Below are positions 1-6,112 of a stretch of DNA of 9,317 bases, piece after piece. Below the pieces are notes generated by a model. The model was given only the letters and a program-made list of their open reading frames with translations, was not told the origin of the DNA and made no database searches. The DNA comes from Bacillota bacterium (lineage in GTDB: Bacteria > Bacillota > Clostridia > Christensenellales > Aristaeellaceae), in contig JAEYRW010000163.1 of NCBI GenBank assembly GCA_023435435.1, positions 1-9,317 of the forward strand, in the 5' to 3' direction. Made by a program: the position numbers and the translations under genes. Within the stretch, counting starts at the first letter, position 1, and every line of letters starts with the position of its first letter.

Positions 1-26
1 ACACCCGACACCCGACACCCGACACC
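1..26. repeat. 7-bp tandem repeat (ACACCCG), about 3.7 copies
   Basis: The unit ACACCCG is repeated head to tail without mismatch from the first base of the window, and a partial fourth copy ends at 26. The array may continue outside the window. It lies in non-coding DNA, just beyond the terminator of the leftward asnS transcript and at the expected start of transcripts from the candidate leftward promoter at 32-59. The repeat is directly visible. Any role, such as a variable-number repeat or a leader element, is inference. Confidence 0.8.
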
Positions 27-31
27 AAATA

Positions 32-59
32 ATTGTATCCCTTGCCCGCACTCTGGCAA
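32..59 (-). promoter_or_regulatory. candidate SigA-type promoter for a leftward gene outside the window
   Basis: On the minus strand, TTGCCA (59-54, five of six matches to TTGACA) is followed after 16 bp by TACAAT (37-32, five of six matches to TATAAT). It sits just downstream of the terminator at 78-114, where a new leftward transcription unit could begin. The inferred start, near 25, would place the 7-bp tandem repeat in the 5' end of the transcript. The gene it would serve is not visible. A 6-bp inverted repeat (CTTGCC 41-46, GGCAAG 55-60) overlaps the -35 region. Confidence 0.4.
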
Positions 60-77
60 GCCCTTCCTCCCACGCCC

Positions 78-114
78 GCAAGAGAAACGCCGGTACGGCA
101 ATGCCGCACCGGCG
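78..114 (-). terminator. rho-independent terminator after the asnS-GNAT transcript
   Basis: On the minus strand a 12-bp stem (arms 114-103 and 99-88, one G-T wobble, otherwise G+C-rich) closes a 3-base loop and is followed immediately by TTTCTCTT. It begins 28 bp after the GNAT stop codon, so it ends the leftward asnS-GNAT unit. The AAGAGAA tract at 80-86 is also complementary to TTCTCTT at 123-129, which extends the inverted symmetry outwards. The tail is a mixed T/C tract, so efficiency may be moderate. Confidence 0.82.
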
Positions 115-142
115 CTCCCTCGTTCTCTTCCATCGGCGCGGT

Positions 143-616
143 TCAGGCGAAGACCCTCTCCTTCCGATACCACACAAGCGTCATCCGCTCGTTGACGACC
201 TCCCGCGCACCCGTCAGGCGGTATCCCATTTTTTCGTACAGATGGCAGTTCCCGGCCTCCTCGCGGATGGTCTCGAGCTCCCAAATCTGCGCCTCGGGGT
301 GCAGCCCCTCGATTTCGCCCAGCGCGGCCTGCATGATGCCTCTTCCCTGCTTTTCCGGCACGACGTACAAAGGTCCCAGCAGCGCGCGGGCATCCAGCAG
401 CCGAATCCGAAGCCCGCCGACGGGAACGCCGTCCTCCCAAACGACATAGTATTCCGTTTCCGCCTGCCGCATGCGCGCAAGGGTTCTGCTCATGGGCTCG
501 TTGGCGGGGCTGGTGGCGTAGTCGCGGTATTTTGTAAGCAGCCGCCGGAACGCGCGCAGCTGCATTTCATACAAAAGCCGCGCGTCCTCCTCGGACGCGC
601 GGACGAGAGAAACCAT
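143..616 (-). CDS. GNAT-family N-acetyltransferase
   Basis: This 157-residue protein has the layout of a single-domain GCN5-related acetyltransferase, which moves an acetyl group from acetyl-CoA to an amine. Visible landmarks are an N-terminal helix region with NEP near 39-41, a central strand pair (YYVVWEDGVPVGGLRIR, 56-72), the acetyl-CoA binding motif A (PEKQGRGI, 87-94), and the C-terminal LYEKMGY (126-132) typical of motif B. The length is normal for the family. The start codon overlaps the asnS stop as TGATG, with a GGAG five bases upstream inside asnS, so translation is probably coupled to asnS. A terminator follows within 30 bp. The substrate cannot be told from sequence. It could be a small molecule, a peptide or a protein, and a link to tRNA charging is only suggested by the position. 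Confidence 0.88.
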   Translation of the reverse strand: MVSLVRASEEDARLLYEMQLRAFRRLLTKYRDYATSPANEPMSRTLARMRQAETEYYVVWEDGVPVGGLRIRLLDARALLGPLYVVPEKQGRGIMQAALGEIEGLHPEAQIWELETIREEAGNCHLYEKMGYRLTGAREVVNERMTLVWYRKERVFA

Positions 617-2013
617 CAGAACTCCGCGTTCTGCGTCGTTCGGGGGAACGGCAGAACGTCGCGGATGTTGGAAATGCCGGTGAGGTACATGACCATGCGC
701 TCAAAGCCCATGCCGAACCCGGCGTGGGGCGCGGTGCCGTACTTGCGCAGCTCCAGGTACCACCAGTAGTCGGCGGGATTCATGCCGAGCTCCTCGATGC
801 GCGCCTTGAGGACATCGTACCGCTCCTCGCGCTGGCTTCCGCCGCAGAGCTCGCCGATGCCCGGCACCAGCAGGTCGGCTGCGGCAACGGTCTTCCCGTC
901 GTCGTTCAGGCGCATGTAGAAGGACTTGATCTCCTTGGGATAGTCCGTCACGAATACAGGCTTGCCGAAATGCTTTTCGGTGAGGTACCTTTCGTGCTCG
1001 GTCTGGAGATCGCAGCCCCAGTACACCGGGTATTCGAATGCCTGACCGCTGTTTTTAAGAATCTCAATGGCGTCCGTGTAGGACACCCGGGCGAACTCCG
1101 CGTTCACCACCGCCGTCAGGCGCTCGACGAGACCCTTGTCGACAAAGCCATTCAGGAACTCCATTTCCTCCGGGCACTCCGCCAGCACCGCGGCGATGAT
1201 GTACTTGATCATCTCCTCCTCGAGGCGCAAATCATCCTCAAGGTCGGCAAAGGCGATCTCCGGCTCGATCATCCAGAACTCGGCCGCGTGCCGGGGCGTA
1301 TAGCTCACCTCGGCGCGGAACGTCGGGCCGAAGGTGTAGATGTCGCGGAAGGCCATGGCGAAGATTTCGCCGTTGAGCTGGCCCGAAACGGTGAGGGAGA
1401 CGCTCTTTCCGAAGAAATCCTTGGAAAAGTCCACCTGCCCGTCCTCGGTGCGCGGCGGGTCGCCCGCATCGAAGGTCGTCACGCGGAACATCTCGCCCGC
1501 GCCCTCGCAGTCCGCGCCCGTGATGAGGGGCGTATGGACGTAGAGATATCCCCTGTCGTGAAAAAACCGGTGAATCGCCTGCGCGGCGACGGAGCGCACA
1601 CGGAACGCGCACTGGAACAGGTTCGCGCGCGGGCGCAGATGCTGGATCGTGCGCAGGTACTCCAGCGTGTGGCGCTTCTTCTGAAGCGGGTAGTCGCTGG
1701 GGCTTTCGCCGATGATTTCCACCGCATCGGCCTTCATCTCAAAGGGCTGCTTCATTTCCGGCGTGAGAACGATGGTGCCGGTAAATTGAATCGCGGCGCC
1801 GACGGAGATGCCCTTGACGATCTCGCGGTAATTGTTCAGCCTGCCCTCCTCGAGCACAACCTGCAGGTTGCGAAAATAGCTCCCATCGTTCAGCTCGACG
1901 AACGCAAAAGCCTTCGACTCGCGGCTGGTGCGCACCCATCCCTTGACGGTGACGCCCGCAACGTCCGCCTGAGGGACGGCCGCAAAAAGATCCCTTACCA
2001 AAGTAACCGCCAT
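616..2013 (-). CDS. asnS: asparaginyl-tRNA synthetase
   Basis: This 465-residue class II aminoacyl-tRNA synthetase attaches asparagine to tRNA-Asn using ATP, in the cytosol. Residues about 18-102 form the OB-fold anticodon-binding domain (VKGWVRTSRESKAFAFVELNDG, 23-44). The catalytic core follows: HTLEYLRTIQHLRPR (115-129) leading into motif 1, motif 2 as PTFRAE...RHAAEFWMIEPE (230-252), and motif 3 as GMGFERMVMYLTG with IRDVLPFPRT near the C terminus. FWMIEPE and PFPRT favour AsnRS over AspRS. An in-frame ATG exists 18 codons upstream, but the -10 box lies inside that extension. A strong GGAAGGAGG sits six bases before the chosen ATG, so 2013 is the better start. Motif 2 reads AEVSYTPRH where E. 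coli AsnRS has AENSNTSRH. The S-x-T-x-R-H frame is kept. The gene has its own promoter and is followed by an overlapping GNAT gene. Confidence 0.96.
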   Translation of the reverse strand: MAVTLVRDLFAAVPQADVAGVTVKGWVRTSRESKAFAFVELNDGSYFRNLQVVLEEGRLNNYREIVKGISVGAAIQFTGTIVLTPEMKQPFEMKADAVEIIGESPSDYPLQKKRHTLEYLRTIQHLRPRANLFQCAFRVRSVAAQAIHRFFHDRGYLYVHTPLITGADCEGAGEMFRVTTFDAGDPPRTEDGQVDFSKDFFGKSVSLTVSGQLNGEIFAMAFRDIYTFGPTFRAEVSYTPRHAAEFWMIEPEIAFADLEDDLRLEEEMIKYIIAAVLAECPEEMEFLNGFVDKGLVERLTAVVNAEFARVSYTDAIEILKNSGQAFEYPVYWGCDLQTEHERYLTEKHFGKPVFVTDYPKEIKSFYMRLNDDGKTVAAADLLVPGIGELCGGSQREERYDVLKARIEELGMNPADYWWYLELRKYGTAPHAGFGMGFERMVMYLTGISNIRDVLPFPRTTQNAEF

Positions 2014-2019
2014 AAGCAT

Positions 2020-2028
2020 CCTCCTTCC
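2020..2028 (-). promoter_or_regulatory. ribosome binding site deciding the asnS start
   Basis: On the minus strand GGAAGGAGG ends six bases before the ATG at 2013. The other nearby ATG (2017-2019) abuts the motif too closely, and the ATG at 2067 lies at the -35 box. The site therefore supports a protein beginning MAVTLVRD. Confidence 0.85.
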
Positions 2029-2043
2029 AACATAGTATTGGTA

Positions 2044-2072
2044 ATTATATGCCTGAAACACCCGCATGTAAA
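2044..2072 (-). promoter_or_regulatory. SigA-type promoter of asnS-GNAT
   Basis: On the minus strand TTTACA (2072-2067, five of six matches to consensus) is followed by a 17-bp spacer and a perfect TATAAT (2049-2044). The -35 box begins 11 bp after the stop codon of the upstream MFS gene. Transcription would start near 2037, giving an untranslated leader of only about 24 bases, with no room for a T-box or other riboswitch. No hairpin terminator is seen between the MFS stop and this promoter, so readthrough from the murG operon may add to asnS transcription. Confidence 0.85.
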
Positions 2073-2083
2073 GCCAATGTTTG

Positions 2084-3520
2084 TTAATCGTTTCCCTTCA
2101 TCCGGCCGCGGATCCGCCGCCTGACAAGCTGCTTGAGAAGGCGCGTCCGCGCGTTCCCGACGCTCTTTCCCATGTCGCCCAGAAACTCCCGCGCGCTGGC
2201 CGCCCCGGCCTCGATGACGCGCGGCACGAACACGAACAGAACCGCAAGCCTCAGAAGACCGGAAAGCAGGAACAGATAGTTGTACCGCGTGAGCCTCCAG
2301 CCCATAAGCACCAGATTGAGGGGCTCGAGCCGGATGAGCGCGTTGTCCAGCAGCCAGCCGCCCGCAAAGCTGCCGAACGCGGAGCCCAAAAGCTGGGTGA
2401 ACATGAAGTACACCGCGAAATACATGGACTTGTTCTCGCCTTGGGCCTGCCCCATGAACAGATTCTGCGCGCCCAGGTCGTAGGCGCACCACGTCGCGCC
2501 GGAGAGCATGTTGAGCAGGATCACCGGCATGTAGTCCCCCACCCCGATCACCAGCCAGAAGATCGGCATGATGGCGACGAAAAAACCGCCCACCATGATG
2601 ATCGGCTTCGACCCGAACCGGTCGAGCGCGCGGCCCCAGCGCGTCACCACCAGAATCAGCGCCAGGTTGTTGGCAATCTGGGTGTAAAGCGTGATTTGCA
2701 GACTCGTCATCTTCATGTTGCCCTGCATGTACACGTTGAAATACGGCGCGCAGAGCATGACCGCGAAGATCCAGAAGGTGGAGAGCGTCACCACGCGCAT
2801 GTATTTTTTGTCCGCGAGCACGGTCTTGACCATGGAGAGCATGGGGTTGCGTTTGGGCGTCTCGCGCATGGGCGGCAGACTCATGAAGATGAAGCAGCAG
2901 ATGTCGAGGGTTCCCATGACGCCTGCGATCAGGAAGGCGGCCGAATAGCCCGGCATGCCCGGCATGGCATCGAGCAGCATGCCGATGAGAATGCCCACCA
3001 CCAGCGCGGTGACCGTCGAAACGCGGCTGCGCGCGGCAAAATAGCTGCCGCGAATCTTGATGGGGATCACGTCGTCGCAGATGGAGAAGAACGAGACGTT
3101 CATAAAGGGCATCATCGCGGCGCTGGCGAACACGAGCAACCCCGCGATCCACATCCGCAGATGTGCCGTACCCATGGGAATCACATACGGAACGAGCGCG
3201 AACGGAATCCAGGCCACGCGCTGGACAAGGCCGGTCACGATGAAAATCTTTTTGCGGGCGCGGGTCTTTTCCATGTAATAAGAAGCGATGAACTGAAACG
3301 CGTTGGTGATGGAAGGGAGCGCCAGAATCACGCCGTACACCGTGTCGCTGACGCCCAGCTCCTTCCAGTAGCCGGTGAAGGCGATCCCGTTTGTGACGTT
3401 GGCCCACACCATGCCGCCCATGACCGCCACGATCAAAAGACGCATGGTGAGAACCGTGTCCTTGGAAAGCCCCCTCTGGTCGATGACCCGGAATTTTTCC
3501 TTGACGTTATGAAAGTTCAT
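2084..3520 (-). CDS. MFS transporter with basic C-terminal tail (second of a tandem pair)
   Basis: This 478-residue, very hydrophobic protein has the length and pattern of a 12-helix major facilitator superfamily carrier in the cytoplasmic membrane. Helix 1 is about 24-48. The loop between helices 2 and 3 is basic (MEKTRARKK, 83-91). A conserved IKIRGSYFAARSR (154-166) follows helix 4. The second-half signature WGRALDRFGSK (295-305) matches MFS motif A, the gated-pore loop between helices 8 and 9. After the last helix (about 413-433) a 45-residue cytoplasmic tail is rich in arginine and lysine (RTRLLKQLVRRRIRGR, 458-473). A GAGG lies four bases before the start and overlaps the stop region of the preceding MFS gene, only 6 bp away. 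The substrate is unknown. Sugar, drug or metabolite transport are all possible. Confidence 0.88.
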   Translation of the reverse strand: MNFHNVKEKFRVIDQRGLSKDTVLTMRLLIVAVMGGMVWANVTNGIAFTGYWKELGVSDTVYGVILALPSITNAFQFIASYYMEKTRARKKIFIVTGLVQRVAWIPFALVPYVIPMGTAHLRMWIAGLLVFASAAMMPFMNVSFFSICDDVIPIKIRGSYFAARSRVSTVTALVVGILIGMLLDAMPGMPGYSAAFLIAGVMGTLDICCFIFMSLPPMRETPKRNPMLSMVKTVLADKKYMRVVTLSTFWIFAVMLCAPYFNVYMQGNMKMTSLQITLYTQIANNLALILVVTRWGRALDRFGSKPIIMVGGFFVAIMPIFWLVIGVGDYMPVILLNMLSGATWCAYDLGAQNLFMGQAQGENKSMYFAVYFMFTQLLGSAFGSFAGGWLLDNALIRLEPLNLVLMGWRLTRYNYLFLLSGLLRLAVLFVFVPRVIEAGAASAREFLGDMGKSVGNARTRLLKQLVRRRIRGRMKGND

Positions 3521-3526
3521 ACTGCC

Positions 3527-4798
3527 TCACGCCAGCCGCTGCGGTGCGGGCAGCGGACTCTTCCTCGATATAAAATAGTGGTGGGTCTGGATGGCGCCCG
3601 CGACGCCCGCGAGGAGCATGATGGCGTATACCGGCCAAAACGCCCAGTCGGCGATGACGCCGGCGACGGCCGTGCCGAAGGTCGCGGGCGCGGTAACGAT
3701 GGAGGTGAGCACGATATAATTCGCGCGCGCTTCCTCGTCCACAATGGCGATTACGTGCTGGGTAAAAGCGTTATTGGCGACGTATGTAAACTTGATGAGC
3801 ACCATGGCGGCGGAAAGGCAGAGCATGACGCTCACCCCCATGCGGGCGCACAGAAATGCCGCGAAGTTGAGAAGCGCGCAGCAGATGCCCGCAATCTGCC
3901 CCATTATCATCATGGTGGGATAATTGGTGCGCCTGCTCACCCGCGACCAGAAGAAGCCCGCCAGAATCTGCCCGGCGAAGGGCATGTAGACGAGCATGGA
4001 AAGCTGGTAGTCGGTCAGTCCGTTCAGCTGCCCAAACTTGTAGTTGATGGGCGCGGAGATGAGCGTGAATGTGAACAGAACCCGCGCGACGATGGTCTGG
4101 CGCACGCCGCGGTTGTTCGCGAGGAGCGGCGCGAGCTCGCGCACGTACCGCACGGGGCTTTTTGCCGGTGCGTCCGGCTCGCTAAAGTGAGGAACGTCCT
4201 TAAAAAACAGCATCATGGATGCGGAAAGCACGAAAACCGCCCCGCTCAGAAAGAAAATGAGCGTAAAGCGGTCCATTTTGGGCATGGCGGAAGTGAGGAT
4301 TTTTTGGAGAACGAAGCCGATGAACACGCCGATGCCGCCGCAGATGGACTGCTGGATGGACAGAACCTCGCCCCGCCTTTTCAGCGGCAGCGTACGCGCC
4401 ATCATCTGCGTCCAGCAGAGCCCCACCAGCCCGTCGATGACGAACACGACGAGGTAGGTAACGATAAAAAGCCAGGCCGCGAAGGGCCCCTGTACGCCCG
4501 CGAGCACCACGCACGCGAACAGAAGAAGGGTTCCGCGGCTCAAAAAAGCCATTTTCGTCATGAACGGCAGCTGTCGCCGGATTTTGTGCACGAACAGTCC
4601 GCACACAAACTCGCCCACGAAAAACGCGAGCGAGCTCATGGTGGCGGCGAGCCCCGCCAGCGCCACGGAACCCGAGGTATAATCGATAAATTCCGCGACA
4701 ACCGTCTCGTTGGGGATGAAGGAGAGCGCGGTGTAGAACAGCGCGCCCTCGAGCACCATGAAGACAGAATTACGCCGCGCGATCCTCTGTGCGTCCAT
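3527..4798 (-). CDS. MFS transporter (first of a tandem pair)
   Basis: This 423-residue polytopic membrane protein looks like an MFS carrier with about 12 helices: helix 1 near 11-29, helix 2 near 45-70, and a central hydrophilic break near 200-232 that divides two six-helix halves. A basic loop HKIRRQLPFMTK (71-82) lies between helices 2 and 3, and LPLKRRGEVLSIQQS (137-151) follows helix 4, matching the RG-containing segment of the neighbouring transporter. An upstream in-frame ATG at 4858 would overlap murG by 47 bp. The start at 4798 is preferred because GAGG lies five bases before it and MDAQRIARRN leads directly into helix 1. It lies 13 bp after murG and 6 bp before the second MFS gene, so the three are probably cotranscribed. 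The substrate is not recognisable. Confidence 0.87.
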   Translation of the reverse strand: MDAQRIARRNSVFMVLEGALFYTALSFIPNETVVAEFIDYTSGSVALAGLAATMSSLAFFVGEFVCGLFVHKIRRQLPFMTKMAFLSRGTLLLFACVVLAGVQGPFAAWLFIVTYLVVFVIDGLVGLCWTQMMARTLPLKRRGEVLSIQQSICGGIGVFIGFVLQKILTSAMPKMDRFTLIFFLSGAVFVLSASMMLFFKDVPHFSEPDAPAKSPVRYVRELAPLLANNRGVRQTIVARVLFTFTLISAPINYKFGQLNGLTDYQLSMLVYMPFAGQILAGFFWSRVSRRTNYPTMMIMGQIAGICCALLNFAAFLCARMGVSVMLCLSAAMVLIKFTYVANNAFTQHVIAIVDEEARANYIVLTSIVTAPATFGTAVAGVIADWAFWPVYAIMLLAGVAGAIQTHHYFISRKSPLPAPQRLA

Positions 4799-4811
4799 CG
4801 GTACCTCGGAC

Positions 4812-5882
4812 TTATTCGTATTTGGCTGCCTTGTAAATTTCGTGAAGCACGTTTTCAAGCCCGTTCGCGCAGGGCTCGCGATCCATTGCCTCGTAGAGCG
4901 CGCCGCGCCCGGAATACAGGGCGATGATCGCGTCGTAGAGTGTCTTCCCGTTCATCTCCTCTTGGAGGAGCCTGTGGGCGAGGCCGCGCTCGACAAAGGA
5001 CTGGGCGTTCACGATCTGGTCGCCCCGGCTCGCTCCCTTGGGATAGGGGACCAGGAGCGCGGGCTTCCTGAGCGCCACGATCTCGCAAAGGGTGTTCGCC
5101 CCCGCGCGGGAAACGAGCATGTCGGCGCACGCGTAGGCGTCCGCCATGTCCTCGTCGAGATATTCGCATTGCGCGTAGTTTCTGGTGCCCTCCACGGACG
5201 CGTTGAAGTTGCCCGGCCCGCAGAGGTGCAGCACCTGAAAGGACTCGGTCAGCCGGGGAAGCGCCTCGATCACGGCGTCGTTGATGGCCACCGCGCCGCT
5301 CGAGCCGCCGGTGACCATGACCACGGGAATGCCGTCCCGGAAGCCGAACCGCTTGAGCCCGCGCCGCCGGTCGCCCTTTAAAATCTCGGGCCGGATGGGC
5401 GTGCCCGTGTAAAGCCCCTTGGCCCCCGCGAGCTTCGCCGCCTCCGGGAATGTGCAGCAAAGCACGTTCACAAACGGGGCGGTGAGCTTGTTGGCAAGCC
5501 CGGGCGTCATGTCCGATTCGTGGCTCACGACGGGAATTTTGTTGAGGCGCGCGCCGTAAACCACCGGCACGGAAACAAAGCCGCCCTTGGAAAACACGAC
5601 GTTGGGTTTCAACTCCTTGAGGAGCTTTCTCGCCTGCGCGACGCCCACGACGACCCGGAACGGGTCTGTGAAATTTTTGGGATCAATGTATCTGCGGAGC
5701 TTTCCGCAGGAAACGGCATGAAATGTAACACCCTCGACGGGCGAAGTCAGACGTTCCTCGACAGAACCGGCCGCGCCGACATAATGCACATCCCAACCGT
5801 CCTTCAAAAGCTGCGGGATCAGCGCCAGATTCGGCGTCACGTGGCCCGCCGTTCCCCCGCCCGTCAAAACGATCCTCTTCAT
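4812..5882 (-). CDS. murG: UDP-GlcNAc:undecaprenyl-PP-MurNAc-pentapeptide GlcNAc transferase (MurG)
   Basis: MurG is a GT-B glycosyltransferase (family GT28) on the inner face of the membrane. It adds GlcNAc to lipid I to give lipid II, the peptidoglycan precursor. This 356-residue protein has the family length and motifs: the glycine loop TGGGTAGHVTPN (7-18), KGGFVSVP (99-106), HESDMTPGLAN (121-131, in place of the HEQN of E. coli), TGGSSGAVAIN (191-201), the UDP-GlcNAc binding SRAGANTLCE (258-267), and SRGDQIVNA (285-293). Two starts lie two codons apart. The downstream ATG at 5882 is preferred because GGGGG lies six bases before it. Two MFS genes follow closely, and the upstream leader has unusual palindromes. 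It is not beside other division or cell-wall (dcw) genes here, so it could be a second MurG copy. Confidence 0.93.
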   Translation of the reverse strand: MKRIVLTGGGTAGHVTPNLALIPQLLKDGWDVHYVGAAGSVEERLTSPVEGVTFHAVSCGKLRRYIDPKNFTDPFRVVVGVAQARKLLKELKPNVVFSKGGFVSVPVVYGARLNKIPVVSHESDMTPGLANKLTAPFVNVLCCTFPEAAKLAGAKGLYTGTPIRPEILKGDRRRGLKRFGFRDGIPVVMVTGGSSGAVAINDAVIEALPRLTESFQVLHLCGPGNFNASVEGTRNYAQCEYLDEDMADAYACADMLVSRAGANTLCEIVALRKPALLVPYPKGASRGDQIVNAQSFVERGLAHRLLQEEMNGKTLYDAIIALYSGRGALYEAMDREPCANGLENVLHEIYKAAKYE

Positions 5883-5921
5883 GCTCATCCCCCGCCGCTT
5901 TGCGTCCTGTTCTGTTTTTCG

Positions 5922-6007
5922 CCTAAGCCATTTGCCGCGCTTGTCGGCGTGCGGATTCCGTATGCGGCCCGCCGACCCGGAATCCGCACGCGGATTCCTA
6001 AGCCATT
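5922..6007. repeat. 11-bp direct repeats bracketing a palindromic segment
   Basis: CCTAAGCCATT occurs exactly at 5922-5932 and again at 5997-6007, an offset of 75 bp. Between the copies lies the inverted-repeat cluster described separately. On the murG strand each copy reads AATGGCTTAGG. The upstream copy overlaps the end of the TATAAT box. It could mark a small insertion with target duplication, a local duplication, or paired binding sites. The sequence alone does not decide. Confidence 0.65.
5943..5998. repeat. competing inverted repeats in the murG leader
   Basis: Three pairings are visible. A perfect 14-bp stem has arms 5947-5960 and 5978-5991 with a 17-base loop. A 9-bp palindrome pairs 5979-5987 with 5990-5998 across 2 bases, which would open to an 8-bp stem with a 4-base loop in RNA. 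A perfect 7-bp stem pairs 5943-5949 with 5970-5976. The first excludes the other two, while the second and third can coexist. All would lie within the first 60 bases of a murG transcript starting near 5998. No T-run follows, so this is not an ordinary terminator. It could be an RNA switch or a protein operator. Confidence 0.7.
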
Positions 6008-6013
6008 ATATCA
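6005..6013 (-). promoter_or_regulatory. extended -10 promoter of the murG operon
   Basis: On the minus strand TGATATAAT is a perfect extended -10 element (TGnTATAAT). No good -35 box stands 16-18 bp upstream, which is usual for extended -10 promoters. Transcription would begin near 5998, giving a leader of about 115 bases before the murG start at 5882. That leader holds the inverted repeats at 5943-5998. Confidence 0.65.
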
Positions 6014-6053
6014 CGCGGGCGGCGAAAAAGTTTTTGATTTGCTGTAAAACTTC

Positions 6054-6082
6054 TTTTGTTTTTGCAGGTTTTGTTTTATCAT
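6054..6082 (+). promoter_or_regulatory. weak candidate promoter of dnaX
   Basis: TATCAT (6077-6082) matches the -10 consensus in five of six positions and would start transcripts about 24 bases before dnaX. The hexamer 17 bp upstream (6054-6059, TTTTGT) is a poor -35 box, and TTGTTT at 6056-6061 fits better but leaves only 15 bp. The surrounding A+T-rich tract is where a promoter is expected, but the exact site is uncertain. Confidence 0.3.
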
Positions 6083-6099
6083 GTAAGTAAGATGGAATC

Positions 6100-6105
6100 A
6101 GGAGG
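6100..6105 (+). promoter_or_regulatory. ribosome binding site deciding the dnaX start
   Basis: AGGAGG lies seven bases before the ATG at 6113. The open frame extends to an ATG at 6056, but that one has no ribosome site. The protein beginning MAYQALYRAWRPQTF matches the usual DnaX N terminus. Confidence 0.85.
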
Positions 6106-6112
6106 TACAATC

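Larger units (their letters stand above)
5883..6112. other. divergent intergenic control region between murG and dnaX
   Basis: This 230-bp gap separates the leftward murG operon from the rightward dnaX. Its left half (5922-6007) is G+C-rich and full of inverted repeats. Its right half (6020-6100) is markedly A+T-rich and probably carries the dnaX promoter. Open frames crossing it are short and lack ribosome sites or recognisable sequence. I see no tRNA-like or 4.5S/SRP-like RNA fold, although Bacillus carries its small cytoplasmic RNA gene next to dnaX. Confidence 0.7.

Noticed and set aside
724..2124. A 466-codon open frame antisense to asnS
   Set aside because: asnS on the opposite strand has all class II synthetase motifs. 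The antisense product has no family features and no ribosome site that I could see.
1995..3407. A 470-codon minus-strand frame overlapping the second MFS gene in another frame
   Set aside because: The product is rich in Arg, His and Gly with no domain. The MFS frame on the same strand is hydrophobic, has a ribosome site and shows MFS motif A.
2081..4927. A 948-codon open frame on the plus strand antisense to both MFS genes and the end of murG
   Set aside because: Its translation is a low-complexity mix of His, Arg, Glu, Asp, Ala and Gly with no recognisable domain. It is the expected shadow of G+C-rich codon use in the real genes, and it crosses three good genes with proper ribosome sites.
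5947..5991. The 14-bp hairpin as a rho-independent terminator
   Set aside because: No T-run follows on either strand, and the region lies between divergent genes, upstream of both, so there is no transcript end to mark.
5881..6090. A 69-codon plus-strand open frame in the murG-dnaX gap
   Set aside because: There is no ribosome binding site and no recognisable sequence. It overlaps the murG start and the promoter elements.
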